A stretch of 64,000 nucleotides of DNA. Source: an uncultured Bacteroidales bacterium. Lineage in GTDB: Bacteria > Bacteroidota > Bacteroidia > Bacteroidales > Bacteroidaceae. The DNA is taken from contig CACYYM010000017.1 of assembly GCA_902778625.1 (NCBI GenBank), positions 1 through 64,000 on the forward strand. Direction: 5' to 3'. Shown one piece after another: positions 1 through 8,326 of this stretch. The notes beneath the pieces were generated by a model. That model worked only from the letters and a program-made list of their open reading frames with translations, searched no databases and was not told where the DNA came from. Made by a program: the position numbers and the translations under genes. The first letter of the stretch is position 1. Each line of letters opens with the position of its first letter.

Positions 1-114
1 AGTCTGAAGGATGACAATAGGAGGTACATCGATGGTTTTAAGACTGCAAGAGAAAAGGTCTTTTTAATAAAAACTGACTATGAACAAATGATACAGTCTA
101 TTTTAGACTTATAA
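1..114 (+). CDS. C-terminal end of an unidentified protein (partial, runs in from the left edge)
   Basis: A reading frame is open from base 1 to a TAA at 112-114 and encodes about 37 residues ending in QMIQSILDL. No start is visible because the gene begins outside the window. Composition is more AT-rich than pgi, which follows on the same strand. I do not recognise the family. It could also be a chance open frame. Confidence 0.4.
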   Translation, partial: SLKDDNRRYIDGFKTAREKVFLIKTDYEQMIQSILDL

Positions 115-140
115 ATTCCAATTTATCTAAATAATTGTTG

Positions 141-148
141 TACCTTTG
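141..148 (+). promoter_or_regulatory. Bacteroidetes-type -7 promoter box (TACCTTTG) for pgi
   Basis: TACCTTTG matches the TAnnTTTG consensus of the Bacteroidetes primary sigma factor and is followed by GCA. It lies 76 bases before the pgi ATG, so the leader is about 70 nt. Confidence 0.6.
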
Positions 149-224
149 CAGCCGAATTAAAAGGGGCTTGTTTCATGGCCTTGATTTTGAATCTTGAATT
201 TATTTAATTTGAATTTAACATATT

Positions 225-1208
225 ATGCTTAAACTTGACTATTCAAAGGCTCTGCTGAGTGCGGAGCAGATTGCAGCCTTCGCTCCGAAGGCTGAGGAGG
301 CACAGAAGGCTCTCGAGGCCGGAACCTGTGCAGGTAATGATTTCCTTGGCTGGCTCCACTTGCCCAGCAGCATCACGGCTGAGTTCATGACGCAGCTTCA
401 GGCTTGTGTCCAGACGCTTCGCGAGAACTGCGACACAGTTGTCGTGGCAGGCATCGGCGGCAGCTATCTTGGTGCCCGCGCTGTCATCGAGGCCCTGGGC
501 AACAGTTTCCAGTGGCTCACCAACAAGGGCGAAAATCCCAACATCCTCTTCGCCGGCAACAACATCGGCGAGGACTATCTCTACGAACTCACAGAGTACT
601 TGAAGGGCAAGAAGTTCGGCGTCATCAACATCTCCAAGAGCGGTACGACCACGGAGACGGCTCTGGCCTTCCGTCTGCTGAAGAAACAATGTGAGCAGCA
701 GCGTGGCAAGGAGATGGCCCGCAAGGTCATCGTGGCTATCACGGACGCCAAGAAGGGCGCTGCACGCCTTTGTGCCGACAAGGAAGGCTACACTTCGTTC
801 GTCATCCCCGACAACGTGGGCGGCCGCTTCAGCGTGCTCACTCCCGTCGGTCTGCTGCCCATCGCAGTGGCCGGTTTCGATATTGCCAAGCTCGTGCAGG
901 GTGCTGCAGACATGGAGAAGGCAGTAGGCGCCGACGTCCCCTTCGAGCAGAACATCTGCCTGCAGTACGCAGCCGTCCGTAACGCGCTCTATCAGAGCGG
1001 CAAGAAGATTGAGATTCTCGTCAACTTCCAGCCCAAGCTCCACTACATGAACGAATGGTGGAAGCAGCTTTACGGCGAGAGCGAGGGCAAGGACCACAAG
1101 GGCATCTTCACGGCTGCCGTTGACTTCTCGACCGACCTGCACTCGATGGGTCAGTGGATTCAGGAAGGCTGCTCTTCCCCAGCGACGAGGAAAACCTCGA
1201 CGGCCTGA
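225..1208 (+). CDS. pgi: Glucose-6-phosphate isomerase, N-terminal part of an interrupted gene
   Basis: Pgi interconverts glucose-6-phosphate and fructose-6-phosphate in the cytoplasm. The translation shows the sugar-isomerase core: GIGGSYLG near residues 76-83 and the phosphate-binding SKSGTTTET near 137-145. It continues normally through [13 protein letters not shown] and [12 protein letters not shown]. From there the frame reads [12 protein letters not shown] and stops. The rest of the enzyme is in another frame (next entry). Together the two parts span about 427 codons against roughly 445 for the family, and the conserved stretch after IQEG (normally like FETVISVEKP) is found in neither frame. 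The lesion is therefore a small deletion of about 50-60 bases that also shifts the frame, or an assembly error. Identity is secure. Whether the gene works is not. Confidence 0.9.
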   Translation: MLKLDYSKALLSAEQIAAFAPKAEEAQKALEAGTCAGNDFLGWLHLPSSITAEFMTQLQACVQTLRENCDTVVVAGIGGSYLGARAVIEALGNSFQWLTNKGENPNILFAGNNIGEDYLYELTEYLKGKKFGVINISKSGTTTETALAFRLLKKQCEQQRGKEMARKVIVAITDAKKGAARLCADKEGYTSFVIPDNVGGRFSVLTPVGLLPIAVAGFDIAKLVQGAADMEKAVGADVPFEQNICLQYAAVRNALYQSGKKIEILVNFQPKLHYMNEWWKQLYGESEGKDHKGIFTAAVDFSTDLHSMGQWIQEGCSSPATRKTSTA

Positions 1209-1504
1209 ACTTCCTGGCTGGCAAGCGTGTCGATGAGGTGAATAAGATGGCCGAGCTCGGCACACAACTCGCTCACGTGGATGGCGGCGTGCCCAACATG
1301 CGTCTCATCGTGCCTCGCTTGAACGAGTACTACATCGGCCAGATGATTTACTTCTTCGAGAAGGCTTGTGGCGTGAGCGGTCTCATCCTCGGTGTCAATC
1401 CCTTCAACCAGCCCGGCGTAGAGGCTTACAAGAAGAACATGTTCGCCCTGCTCGGCAAGCCCGGCTACGAAAAGGAAACCGAAGCAATCAAAGCGAGACT
1501 TTGA
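1154..1504 (+). CDS. pgi: Glucose-6-phosphate isomerase, C-terminal part of the interrupted gene
   Basis: This frame carries the rest of Pgi. True homology starts near [12 protein letters not shown] (about base 1172) and includes [11 protein letters not shown] and the second family signature, [18 protein letters not shown]. The first few residues are out-of-frame translation of the upstream part, so 1154 is probably not a real start. The TGA at 1502-1504 shares one base with the ATG of the HAD phosphatase gene, which indicates translational coupling. Without the N-terminal half this piece could not isomerise sugars alone. Confidence 0.85.
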   Translation: MDSGRLLFPSDEENLDGLNFLAGKRVDEVNKMAELGTQLAHVDGGVPNMRLIVPRLNEYYIGQMIYFFEKACGVSGLILGVNPFNQPGVEAYKKNMFALLGKPGYEKETEAIKARL

Positions 1505-2199
1505 TGGAACAATTTGAATTAACAGCACGGCCAAAAGCCGTGCTGTTCGATATGGATGGCGTGCTCTTCGACAGCATGCCGAACCATGCTTATGCCTGGT
1601 CGCATGCCATGACGCAGTTCGGCTTGGAGATGACGGCTTACGAGGCTTACCTGCACGAAGGTAGAACAGGAAGCGGCACTATCAACATCCTTGCCCAACG
1701 TTATTGGGGGCGTGATGCAACACCGGAGGAGATAGAGCGCATCTATGCTGCAAAAGCGGATTTGTTCAACACTCTTCCTGCTCCCAAGCCTATGAATGGA
1801 GCACTCGAAGCCCTGACTGCTGCCAAGAATCTTGGCTGCAAGATTGTCCTTGTTACGGGCAGCGGACAACCCAAGTTGCTCGAGAGCCTGGAGCAGCATT
1901 ATCCTGGCTTTTTCCGTCAGGAACTGATGGTGACGGGCTTCGACGTGAAGCGTGGCAAACCTGACCCAGAGCCATATCTGATGGGCTTGGAGAAGGCAGG
2001 CATCAAGGCCGAGGAAGCTATCGTGGTGGAGAACGCGCCGCTCGGCGTTCAGGCAGCAAAGGGTGCAGGCATCTTTGTAATTGCCGCCAACACAGGTCCC
2101 CTCGAGGACGAGATATTAAAAGAAGCCGGAGCCGACATCGTCGTCCCCGGCCTGAAAGATGTTGCCCAGCTGCTTACTTCTTCATCTTTTTCCCGTTGA
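1504..2199 (+). CDS. HAD-superfamily hydrolase, beta-phosphoglucomutase-like
   Basis: 231 residues with all four HAD motifs: the nucleophile and acid pair D16/D18 in FDMDGVLFDS, the VTGSG motif II, the lysine of KRGKPDPEPY (motif III), and VVENAPLG with the acidic motif IV. The cap inserted after motif I is helical, as in subfamily IA. Such proteins dephosphorylate sugar phosphates or act as phosphoglucomutases, and the exact substrate cannot be read from sequence. I start it at 1504, overlapping the pgi stop by one base, because the frame upstream belongs to pgi sequence. Placement behind pgi suggests a sugar-phosphate role. The last 26 bases overlap the convergent EEP gene. Confidence 0.85.
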   Translation: MEQFELTARPKAVLFDMDGVLFDSMPNHAYAWSHAMTQFGLEMTAYEAYLHEGRTGSGTINILAQRYWGRDATPEEIERIYAAKADLFNTLPAPKPMNGALEALTAAKNLGCKIVLVTGSGQPKLLESLEQHYPGFFRQELMVTGFDVKRGKPDPEPYLMGLEKAGIKAEEAIVVENAPLGVQAAKGAGIFVIAANTGPLEDEILKEAGADIVVPGLKDVAQLLTSSSFSR

Positions 2200-3019
2200 A
2201 GATGTAAATGCCGTTGGGCAATTTAACATTAGACCAGTCGCTATTTACTATTAGGCGGCCGCTGAGGTCGTAAACGTCATTTTGAATTTTGAATTTTGAA
2301 TTTTGAATTGACTTTATCCCGTCAGGATTATCGAAGCCGACGATGAGGTCGCCAATGATGGGCATGTGGTCGGATGTCACTTTGTCGTTAACGACTTCGT
2401 AGCTGACCTTCTCTACACCTCCGATTGGGTCGTAGCTGATGATGTGGTCGATGATGTAAATACCGTCGCTCCAAGTGGGCGTAGTCATATCGGAATGATA
2501 GGTGAAGCCATTCGATTGCAGATACTCGGTAAGCACGCCTCGAGCGCCCTGCATCTCGTCGTCTGTGCCATCATCATTGAAGTCGCCTGCAATAATGAGC
2601 GGCTTGCCCGTCTCGACCCAACTCTCAGCAGCTGCTTTGATGATGGGACCGCTGCCACGCCTTGCATTGGCAGAGAGGCCGACGTGCAGACTTGCGAAGA
2701 CATAGTCGTTGAACTCAGCCATCAGCATACGTCTTGGCTCGCCATCAGCCGTTAGTGAAACGACCTTGACAGAGAGCGGCAGTTCTTTTGATAGCATGCC
2801 GATGCCGTAGCCCGTGAGCGCGCTGCAGAAGATGCCGTACATTCCCGTAGCTTCGGACAGTTCCTTTATCTGGTACTTGTAGTCCGAACGGGAAGAGAAG
2901 ACGCTGTCCACCTCTTGCAAAGCCACCACATCTGCGTTTTGAGCAGAGATGACACTTGCCGTGCGAGGCAAGTTCAGGCCGTCGTGATTACCTGCACAAT
3001 GCCTTACGTTATAACTCAA
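2174..3019 (-). CDS. EEP-family (endonuclease/exonuclease/phosphatase) domain with C-terminal sorting tail, downstream half of a frameshifted gene
   Basis: The translation has the EEP fold markers LSYNVRH (first strand), ALQEVD, GDFNDD and TSDHMPIIGD with the catalytic His. It ends in a Por-secretion-like tail (VYDLSGRL...LPNGIYIFNGKKMKK), so it belongs to a secreted protein. There is no Met start. The only candidate near 3019 is a TTG that falls inside the first beta strand, and there is no signal peptide. The same frame stays open upstream to about 3186, into the 3' end of the signal-peptide-bearing gene at 3160-4770. I read both as one gene of about 870 residues split by a one-base frame change between about 3160 and 3186. 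The linker before the tail is encoded by a simple AATTCAAA repeat. The last 26 bases overlap the HAD gene convergently. Confidence 0.75.
   Translation of the reverse strand: MSYNVRHCAGNHDGLNLPRTASVISAQNADVVALQEVDSVFSSRSDYKYQIKELSEATGMYGIFCSALTGYGIGMLSKELPLSVKVVSLTADGEPRRMLMAEFNDYVFASLHVGLSANARRGSGPIIKAAAESWVETGKPLIIAGDFNDDGTDDEMQGARGVLTEYLQSNGFTYHSDMTTPTWSDGIYIIDHIISYDPIGGVEKVSYEVVNDKVTSDHMPIIGDLIVGFDNPDGIKSIQNSKFKIQNDVYDLSGRLIVNSDWSNVKLPNGIYIFNGKKMKK
2281..2309. repeat. Simple repeat (about four TTTGAATT units) inside the EEP coding sequence
   Basis: Four near-perfect 8-base units. On the coding strand they translate as QNSKFKIQN, forming the linker between the EEP domain and the sorting tail. 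The same simple repeat occurs in the proS upstream region near 40.77 kb. Confidence 0.7.
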
Positions 3020-3159
3020 GACACGCAGGGCTTTCTTCTGATACTTGTCGTAAACCGGCGCCTCGTATTCGCCCTTCGAGGCTGCATCAAGGTCACTGAG
3101 ATATCTCTCATAGATGATGTCGTAGACACCCTTTAAGACGGCTTCGTAGGCATTATTCC

Positions 3160-4770
3160 TTAAATTATGGAGTATACGTGCCTGCTCCCATCAACCTTGC
3201 GGGCAAGTTGCAGCCTTAACTGTGCCGACGGGCTTTCCAACGTGGTTGCATCCACCTTTTGAAGTTTCCAAGTGTCCAAGTCATTATATGTGTTGGTGCG
3301 AGCAAAGATGTATTTGGTTTCACAAGTTTCCGAATCGTCAACAAAGAGTGTGTCTCCGGCAGCATTGCAGATATACAAAGACTTGCGATTGCCCTGTAAG
3401 GTTCTGAAGGTAAACGGCACCGGCTCGTCTGTCATTACAATTTTGCCATCTTCGGTAGTGTTGCCAACATATTGTTCTGTCACGTAATTGCGAATCGTAT
3501 ATTGCCCCTTCTCCCTGTCAACGGCTTCTATGCGGTAGATGCTGAATGGGTCGCCGTTGTTCAGTAAGCTCCAGATGAGGCTGGAACCGTCATAGTCTTC
3601 AATTGATTCAGTCCAGCAACTTTTCTCTATAGAGTTAGAGCACTTCCAACGTCCCGGATAGCCGTATGTAGCGCCGTCGCCCGGATAGTCATCATCGCCC
3701 ACGTTCTGCTTCGCAAGGCTGTTGTTTGGTCGGTCGCTACGCAGATAGCCCTGGACGTGTGGCGAGTGCTCCGATTCATCATTCGTCATGAAGAAGCGTC
3801 CTGCACCGTCCTCCAGGTCGGTCAAGGTGTAGCCGACTGGGGTAGAGGAGAAGATGACGTCGGCCTCTGCAGGCATATTCATGTTGCCCAGATACTGCTC
3901 TTTCTCCTTGTTCTTGAACGCCCACTGGTCTTCGCCAACCTTTTCTGCTGTCCAGATGAAGCCGTCAGCCTCCTTGTCAAGGTCGGCCCAATAGACGTAC
4001 TGGTCGCCCCAGTTGATTTTGAAGTTGTCCTGCAGGCAAGCCATACCTTTCGGCAGGCCTGTGCTGTTGCCGTTATACTTTGTGCGGTCGCTCACGATGT
4101 AGTACTCTTCACCTTCCTGAATTTCTTCTACATAACTTATATAAGGATTGCCCGTGTAGCTGTCAACCTCATAGATTTGCCAGCGAGCAGGGTAACCGTT
4201 GGTGGCCACATCATCTATATGCGTGGAAAAGCCAACTGTCTGCTTGGCAAGGCTATTGTTGGGACGAGCACCATTCAGGAAGCCCTGTACGTGTATCGAG
4301 TATGGGCTGTCGTCGCTAATCATGTAGAAGCGTCCTGCGCCGTCCTCGAGGTCGGTCAGGGTGTAGCCCACAGGCGTAGAGGAGAAGAGCACGTCATCGT
4401 CGTAACTGTTCTTTACGCCAAGATATTCTTCCTTTACCTTGTTCTTGAAGGCCCACTTGTCTTCGCCCACCTTCTCGGCAATCCACTGGAAGCCTTCCTC
4501 GTCCTCGTCGAAGTCGCCCCAATAGACGAAGTAGATGCCTTCAGACGGCTTGTCCCAACTGATTGTGTACTTGTCCAGCTTGTACGACATTCCCTTCGGT
4601 ATGCCCGTTGTATTGCCGTTAAACTTTGTGCGGTCGCTGATGATGAAATAGGTCTTGCCTTCCTGCAAGTCCTCGGGATAAAGCACACGTGTGTAGCTTT
4701 CGAGGAGGTTCTGAGCCCCCATCGTAATGGCTGCCATGAAAAGCAGCAGAACAGAGTACAATTTTCTCAT
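3160..4770 (-). CDS. Secreted protein with two tandem ~175-residue repeats, upstream half of a frameshifted gene
   Basis: 536 residues with a signal peptide (MRKLYSVLLLFMAAITMGAQ). Two long repeats follow, about residues 25-200 and 210-385. Both contain YY/FIISDRTK.NGN, a YWxD segment, EKVGED.WAFKNK, FSSTPVGYTLTDLEDGAGRF and NNSLAKQ. A third, much diverged copy (about 400-510, TIRNYVTEQYVGN) follows. The repeats resemble beta-trefoil or lectin-like modules, but I cannot name the family. The frame ends abruptly at 3160, where the next frame continues into an EEP domain and sorting tail, so this is most likely the N-terminal part of one surface enzyme. No TAnnTTTG box lies just upstream. The gene may be read from the GH92 promoter or from one I cannot see. 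Confidence 0.75.
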   Translation of the reverse strand: MRKLYSVLLLFMAAITMGAQNLLESYTRVLYPEDLQEGKTYFIISDRTKFNGNTTGIPKGMSYKLDKYTISWDKPSEGIYFVYWGDFDEDEEGFQWIAEKVGEDKWAFKNKVKEEYLGVKNSYDDDVLFSSTPVGYTLTDLEDGAGRFYMISDDSPYSIHVQGFLNGARPNNSLAKQTVGFSTHIDDVATNGYPARWQIYEVDSYTGNPYISYVEEIQEGEEYYIVSDRTKYNGNSTGLPKGMACLQDNFKINWGDQYVYWADLDKEADGFIWTAEKVGEDQWAFKNKEKEQYLGNMNMPAEADVIFSSTPVGYTLTDLEDGAGRFFMTNDESEHSPHVQGYLRSDRPNNSLAKQNVGDDDYPGDGATYGYPGRWKCSNSIEKSCWTESIEDYDGSSLIWSLLNNGDPFSIYRIEAVDREKGQYTIRNYVTEQYVGNTTEDGKIVMTDEPVPFTFRTLQGNRKSLYICNAAGDTLFVDDSETCETKYIFARTNTYNDLDTWKLQKVDATTLESPSAQLRLQLARKVDGSRHVYSII

Positions 4771-4833
4771 GATAGTATTATGTTTAAGGTTTAAGGTTTG
4801 TATTTTTTTGTTGTAGTTTATACTTCAAACACG

Positions 4834-4905
4834 ACGTGCCGAAATGCCAAACTTAACGTGCCGAAATGCCAAACTTAACGTGCCGAAATGCCAAACTTAA
4901 CGTGG
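4834..4905. repeat. 22-bp tandem array, locus 1 (three units and a partial fourth)
   Basis: Three identical 22-base units at 4834-4855, 4856-4877 and 4878-4899, then a partial copy. Read on the minus strand each begins CACGTTAAGTTT, the same opening as the arrays near 26.6 and 33.8 kb. The array lies between two minus-strand genes, ending 5 bases before the stop of the lipoprotein gene. Confidence 0.9.
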
Positions 4906-4910
4906 CTTTG

Positions 4911-5468
4911 TCAGGCATCCCCTTGCTCTTCCATCTGGTCTGGTGCAGGAGGCAGGTCGTCCTCGTCGAGGGTATTGTTCGGCTCGATGCGGTAGCTGCC
5001 GTCGGGACCGATGATGAGGAAGAAGGGGCAGGACATGTCGCTGTCGGGAAAGCTGACGCAGGTGTTGAAGTAGAGCTTGCCTTCTTCGGCATGATTGAAG
5101 CGCAGTCCGTCCATGAGACCGTATTTCTGGAAATCGCCAGGGAGCTGGCTCTTGAAGTCGGCCTTTGTGAAACTGCGATTGAAGAGCTGCTTGCCGTCCT
5201 TCGTAATGACGAGCTTCCAGCGATTGTCCCTGTACTTTGTGCCGTCTTCGTCAACAACAATAGGCAACTCGTCGTCGCCTTCGCTTGTGATGGCATAGAC
5301 GACTTTGTGGCTGCCTTGCATCAGGGAATCGGTGTAGGCATAGTTGGGCAGCTCCCATACACCGTCATTGTCCTGATCTGTCTGGTCAGAGCCTTCCTGT
5401 TCAATTTTCTGAGGTCCGCAAGATGCGAGAAAAACTAATCCGAGTCCTATAATCAAAAAACGTTTCAT
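4911..5468 (-). CDS. Putative lipoprotein, resembles DUF4738 proteins
   Basis: 185 residues with a lipoprotein signal (MKRFLIIGLGLVFLASC; Cys 17 would be lipidated), an acidic linker, and a compact domain containing LPIVVDEDGTKYRDNRWKL, FNRSFTKADF and SCPFFLIIGPDGSY. This pattern resembles the DUF4738 lipoproteins of Bacteroidales, whose function is unknown; I assign it from memory with moderate certainty. It lies 27 bases behind the GH92 gene on the same strand, so it is probably co-transcribed. It would face the periplasm or the cell surface. The C-terminus is acidic and proline-rich (DEDDLPPAPDQMEEQ). Confidence 0.7.
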   Translation of the reverse strand: MKRFLIIGLGLVFLASCGPQKIEQEGSDQTDQDNDGVWELPNYAYTDSLMQGSHKVVYAITSEGDDELPIVVDEDGTKYRDNRWKLVITKDGKQLFNRSFTKADFKSQLPGDFQKYGLMDGLRFNHAEEGKLYFNTCVSFPDSDMSCPFFLIIGPDGSYRIEPNNTLDEDDLPPAPDQMEEQGDA

Positions 5469-5495
5469 AATGTCGATATTGAGTTAGAATTGTGT

Positions 5496-7535
5496 TTAGA
5501 ATTTGAATACGAGTTCTCCGCCTTTTTTAAGTTCCTTGACGGGGATTTGGAAGGTGGGCAACGGCTTGCCGTTCCAGGTGACTCTCTTGGCGGGTTGCTT
5601 CGGCGAGGTGCGACCTTCAGTCTTGATAATGACGTCTGTCTTGTTGTCTTTGCCAATGTGGAGCGTCACCTTGTCGAAAAGGGGAGGGAAGAGCTCATAG
5701 ACAGCTTCGCCAACAACCAAGGGATACATGCCAATGCTGGCAAAGACGTACCAAGCACTCATGGCGCCATCGTCTTCGTCCATCTCGAAGCAGTAACCTC
5801 GCGGCTGATTGACGAAGGCACAGCCCACGAAAGGTGTCGGATAGGCATCGTTGCCGCCATAGCGATGCGTGATGCTCTCTGTGGCAAGACTGCGAACGAT
5901 ACCTCCTGTCAACTGTGGCATTCCGAGGCGTCCGAAGAGGAAAGGCACATGGATGTCCGGCTCGTTGCCTTGGTTGTATAGTTCTTTGTCGAAGAACGTC
6001 TTGAGTTGTTCGCCAAGCTCCTTCTTGCCGACCAGCTCAATCATTCGCGGCAAGTACATCGGCGCACCCCAGCGATATTGCCAGCGCGTTCCCTGATAGA
6101 GTCCGTTGCCCTTCATCTTTGTGTAGGTCTCATCGATATCCTTGAACTCCTTCGGCCAGATGCTGTCGAAGATTTCCTCGCCTCTGCGAGTCCACTTGTT
6201 GGCATCTGCCGTCCTGCCTTGCTCTTTTGCCAGTTGTCCGAGAGCCCAGAAGTCGCCGCTCGCTTCAAGGCACTGGTCGGGACTCTTCAGGCTGAGTCGC
6301 TCCACCTCTGCCACCATGCCTGGATAAGCGTCAAGAAGCGAAGGGATGCTGATGCCCTGACGATAGGCGTCGAGAAGCGTGGCTATGGCATGTTCTGTGC
6401 GGACAGTCGGCACGCATTCATAGTTCGTGCTCCAATCCTTCTTGCCTGTGATGTAAAGCTGTGCCAACGATTGCATGATGTCGGAACTGTGAGCTTCATC
6501 GAGGAGTGTGATGAGCGGGAACTTCGTGCGATAGGTGTCCCAAAGCGACCAGGAACTATAGTATTGGAAGCCTTTCGCCTCGTGCACCTGATTGTCTGTG
6601 CCGAGGTAGCGCGTCATGTTGCGGTCCGTCACTTGGAACGGGCTGTGGAACGTCCTGTAGAGCGAGGTGTAGAAGATGGTCTGCTGGTCTGCTGTGCCGC
6701 CTTCAACCTCGACCGTTGAGAGCAGACGTTCCCACTGGCGCTTGGCACGTTCCATAATGTCGTAGATGTCTGTCCGCCAAACTGCCTTCTCGTTCATCTT
6801 GTCGAGCTCGTCGGCAAAACCTGTCGAGACAACGATTCTCACTTCCACAAATCGTGCGGAAAGCGTTGGGAAGGTGAGGCGCTTGCGTCCGTCGGCAATG
6901 GTGTCAAGCACGAAAGGCGTGCTGGTATATAAGCGGTAATGCAGAAGGTAATGTCCTCGTCCACAGGTGTTTGCGCATTCTGCGAAGCCTTGTCCCATCG
7001 TCTCGGTCTTCTGCTCAAAGCTTGCGCCAAAGACTTTGTCGAAAGCAGAGCGAGGATTGAGCAAGAGGACGGCCTTCTCTTTAGAAGGGAAGGAGAAGAT
7101 TTCCACAGCCATTCGCCTGTCGGCAGTCGCCGTAAACCATACGCCGTTGCTTAATCCAACGCTATAATAACCGGGTTTCGCCACTTCGGTATGCTTCAAG
7201 AGCTGCACGTTATCGCCTGTTGCATCAGGCATCAAAGAGACGTTTCCGCCACAACCTGAGCCGCCGACACCTGAAAGGCGGTTAATGCTGAAGCCCGATA
7301 TCGTGGGCACTTCGTAGTCGTAACCCGGATGCTGGCGCGGTTTGCTGTCAGGACAAACCTGTATCTGGCCATAAGGAACAGTCGCTCCAGGCGTCATCTG
7401 CCCGTAGTCGTCGGCTGTGCCCATGTAGAGGTTTACTTTGTCGAGCAGAGAGTTCTGCTGAGCCTTTGCCGTCGTGCCAAATGACATCGCGATAAGTATG
7501 GCAAAAGCAAGTGCTTGGAATGCTTTTATCTTCAT
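5496..7535 (-). CDS. Secreted GH92 family alpha-mannosidase
   Basis: 679 residues with a signal peptide ending near TTAKAQ. GH92 hallmarks are visible: NLYMGTADDYGQMTPGATVPYG at the start of the mature domain, GYDYEVPTISGFSINRLSGVG, SLWDTYRTKFPL, and the C-terminal (alpha/alpha)6 motifs GNDAYPTPFVGCAF and FEMDEDDGAMSAWY, which contain conserved acidic residues. The family removes alpha-linked mannose from N-glycans or yeast mannan with calcium, typically in the periplasm or at the surface. It is somewhat short for GH92 (usually about 740-760). It is first in a likely operon with the lipoprotein gene downstream, and a promoter box lies just before the start. It is not next to a SusC/D pair. 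Confidence 0.9.
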   Translation of the reverse strand: MKIKAFQALAFAILIAMSFGTTAKAQQNSLLDKVNLYMGTADDYGQMTPGATVPYGQIQVCPDSKPRQHPGYDYEVPTISGFSINRLSGVGGSGCGGNVSLMPDATGDNVQLLKHTEVAKPGYYSVGLSNGVWFTATADRRMAVEIFSFPSKEKAVLLLNPRSAFDKVFGASFEQKTETMGQGFAECANTCGRGHYLLHYRLYTSTPFVLDTIADGRKRLTFPTLSARFVEVRIVVSTGFADELDKMNEKAVWRTDIYDIMERAKRQWERLLSTVEVEGGTADQQTIFYTSLYRTFHSPFQVTDRNMTRYLGTDNQVHEAKGFQYYSSWSLWDTYRTKFPLITLLDEAHSSDIMQSLAQLYITGKKDWSTNYECVPTVRTEHAIATLLDAYRQGISIPSLLDAYPGMVAEVERLSLKSPDQCLEASGDFWALGQLAKEQGRTADANKWTRRGEEIFDSIWPKEFKDIDETYTKMKGNGLYQGTRWQYRWGAPMYLPRMIELVGKKELGEQLKTFFDKELYNQGNEPDIHVPFLFGRLGMPQLTGGIVRSLATESITHRYGGNDAYPTPFVGCAFVNQPRGYCFEMDEDDGAMSAWYVFASIGMYPLVVGEAVYELFPPLFDKVTLHIGKDNKTDVIIKTEGRTSPKQPAKRVTWNGKPLPTFQIPVKELKKGGELVFKF

Positions 7536-7554
7536 AAGGATGTTATTTTTTATG

Positions 7555-7562
7555 CAAAGATA
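7555..7562 (-). promoter_or_regulatory. -7 promoter box (TATCTTTG on the minus strand) for the GH92 gene
   Basis: CAAAGATA on the plus strand is the reverse complement of a TAnnTTTG box, 19 bases before the GH92 ATG. It is divergent from the slyD promoter about 45 bases away. Confidence 0.65.
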
Positions 7563-7566
7563 CGAA

Positions 7567-7599
7567 AAAATGAAAAATGAAAAATGAAAAATGAAAAAT
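7567..7599. repeat. Simple repeat (AAAAATG units) between divergent promoters
   Basis: About four to five copies of a 7-base AAAAATG/ATGAAAA unit lie between the GH92 and slyD promoter boxes. They form an AT-rich spacer upstream of the slyD box. Confidence 0.75.
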
Positions 7600-7605
7600 T
7601 ATGTG

Positions 7606-7613
7606 TACCTTTG
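7606..7613 (+). promoter_or_regulatory. -7 promoter box (TACCTTTG) for the slyD-like gene
   Basis: A canonical TACCTTTG followed by CAC, 30 bases before the ATG at 7644. Confidence 0.65.
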
Positions 7614-7643
7614 CACATTATTTATTATTAATGACGCAGAATT

Positions 7644-8228
7644 ATGGCTACAGAGAACCAAAACAAGTACATCGCTGTGCAGTACAAGCTCTATACGAGC
7701 GGTGCGGACGGCAAGCCTGAACTGATTGAAGAGACAGCAGAAGGCGACCCCTTCATCTTCGTCAGTGCACTGGGTATGACGCTCGACGCGTTCGAGGCTC
7801 AAATCGTTCCGCTGATGGTTGGCGACAACTTTGATTTCACGCTCGCTCCGAACGATGCTTATGGCGAATATGACGAGGCTGGCAAGCAAGCTTTGCCGCG
7901 CAAGGTGTTCGAAATCAATGGTAAACTCGACTCACGCTTCATCTTCGAAGGGGCAGTTGTTCCCTTGAGTAGTGCCGATGGCGCGCGTTTCAACGGAACA
8001 ATTGTCGAGATTGGCGAGGAATCGATTGTCGTCGATCTCAATCATCCGCTTGCAGGCAAGAGCCTGAACTTCGTGGGAAATGTTGTCGAAAGCCGTGAAG
8101 CATCGAACGAAGAGATACGCGACGCCCTCAATCAGATTACGGGTTGTGGTGGCGGCTGTGGCGGTTGCGGCGGTGGAAGCTGCGATGGCTGCGAGAGCAA
8201 GGATAGCGGCTGTGGAGGCTGCAAATAA
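7644..8228 (+). CDS. slyD: SlyD-like FKBP-type peptidyl-prolyl isomerase with Cys/Gly-rich tail
   Basis: 194 residues. The N-terminal ~160 residues fit the SlyD arrangement: a split FKBP domain with an inserted IF chaperone domain (ALPRKVF...GAVVPLSSADG), followed by DLNHPLAGKSLNFVGNV, a strong SlyD motif. The C-terminal 30 residues hold seven cysteines in a glycine-rich stretch (GCGGGCGGCGGGSC and onward). This matches the metal-binding tail of SlyD, except that cysteines rather than histidines dominate. Expected roles are proline isomerisation, chaperoning, and nickel or zinc handling in the cytoplasm. No signal peptide is present. A 22-bp repeat pair separates it from aroC. Confidence 0.88.
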   Translation: MATENQNKYIAVQYKLYTSGADGKPELIEETAEGDPFIFVSALGMTLDAFEAQIVPLMVGDNFDFTLAPNDAYGEYDEAGKQALPRKVFEINGKLDSRFIFEGAVVPLSSADGARFNGTIVEIGEESIVVDLNHPLAGKSLNFVGNVVESREASNEEIRDALNQITGCGGGCGGCGGGSCDGCESKDSGCGGCK

Positions 8229-8247
8229 GAGACAACAAGTAATTTCA

Positions 8248-8291
8248 CGTGTGAAGTTTGCAAAGTTCTCGTGTGAACTTTGGGAAGTTCT
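8248..8291. repeat. 22-bp tandem array, locus 2 (two units)
   Basis: Two units at 8248-8269 and 8270-8291, each beginning CGTGTGAA and ending AAGTTCT. The join forms AAGTTCT-CGTG-TGAACTT, complementary arms around the CGTG core. It lies between slyD and the likely aroC start. Confidence 0.85.
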
Positions 8292-8326
8292 CTGGAGGTA
8301 ATGTAATAACTAATAAATCAAGTGTT

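Noticed and set aside
8258..8326. ATG at 8258 as aroC start
   Set aside because: It would add residues encoded by the 22-bp repeats that chorismate synthases lack.
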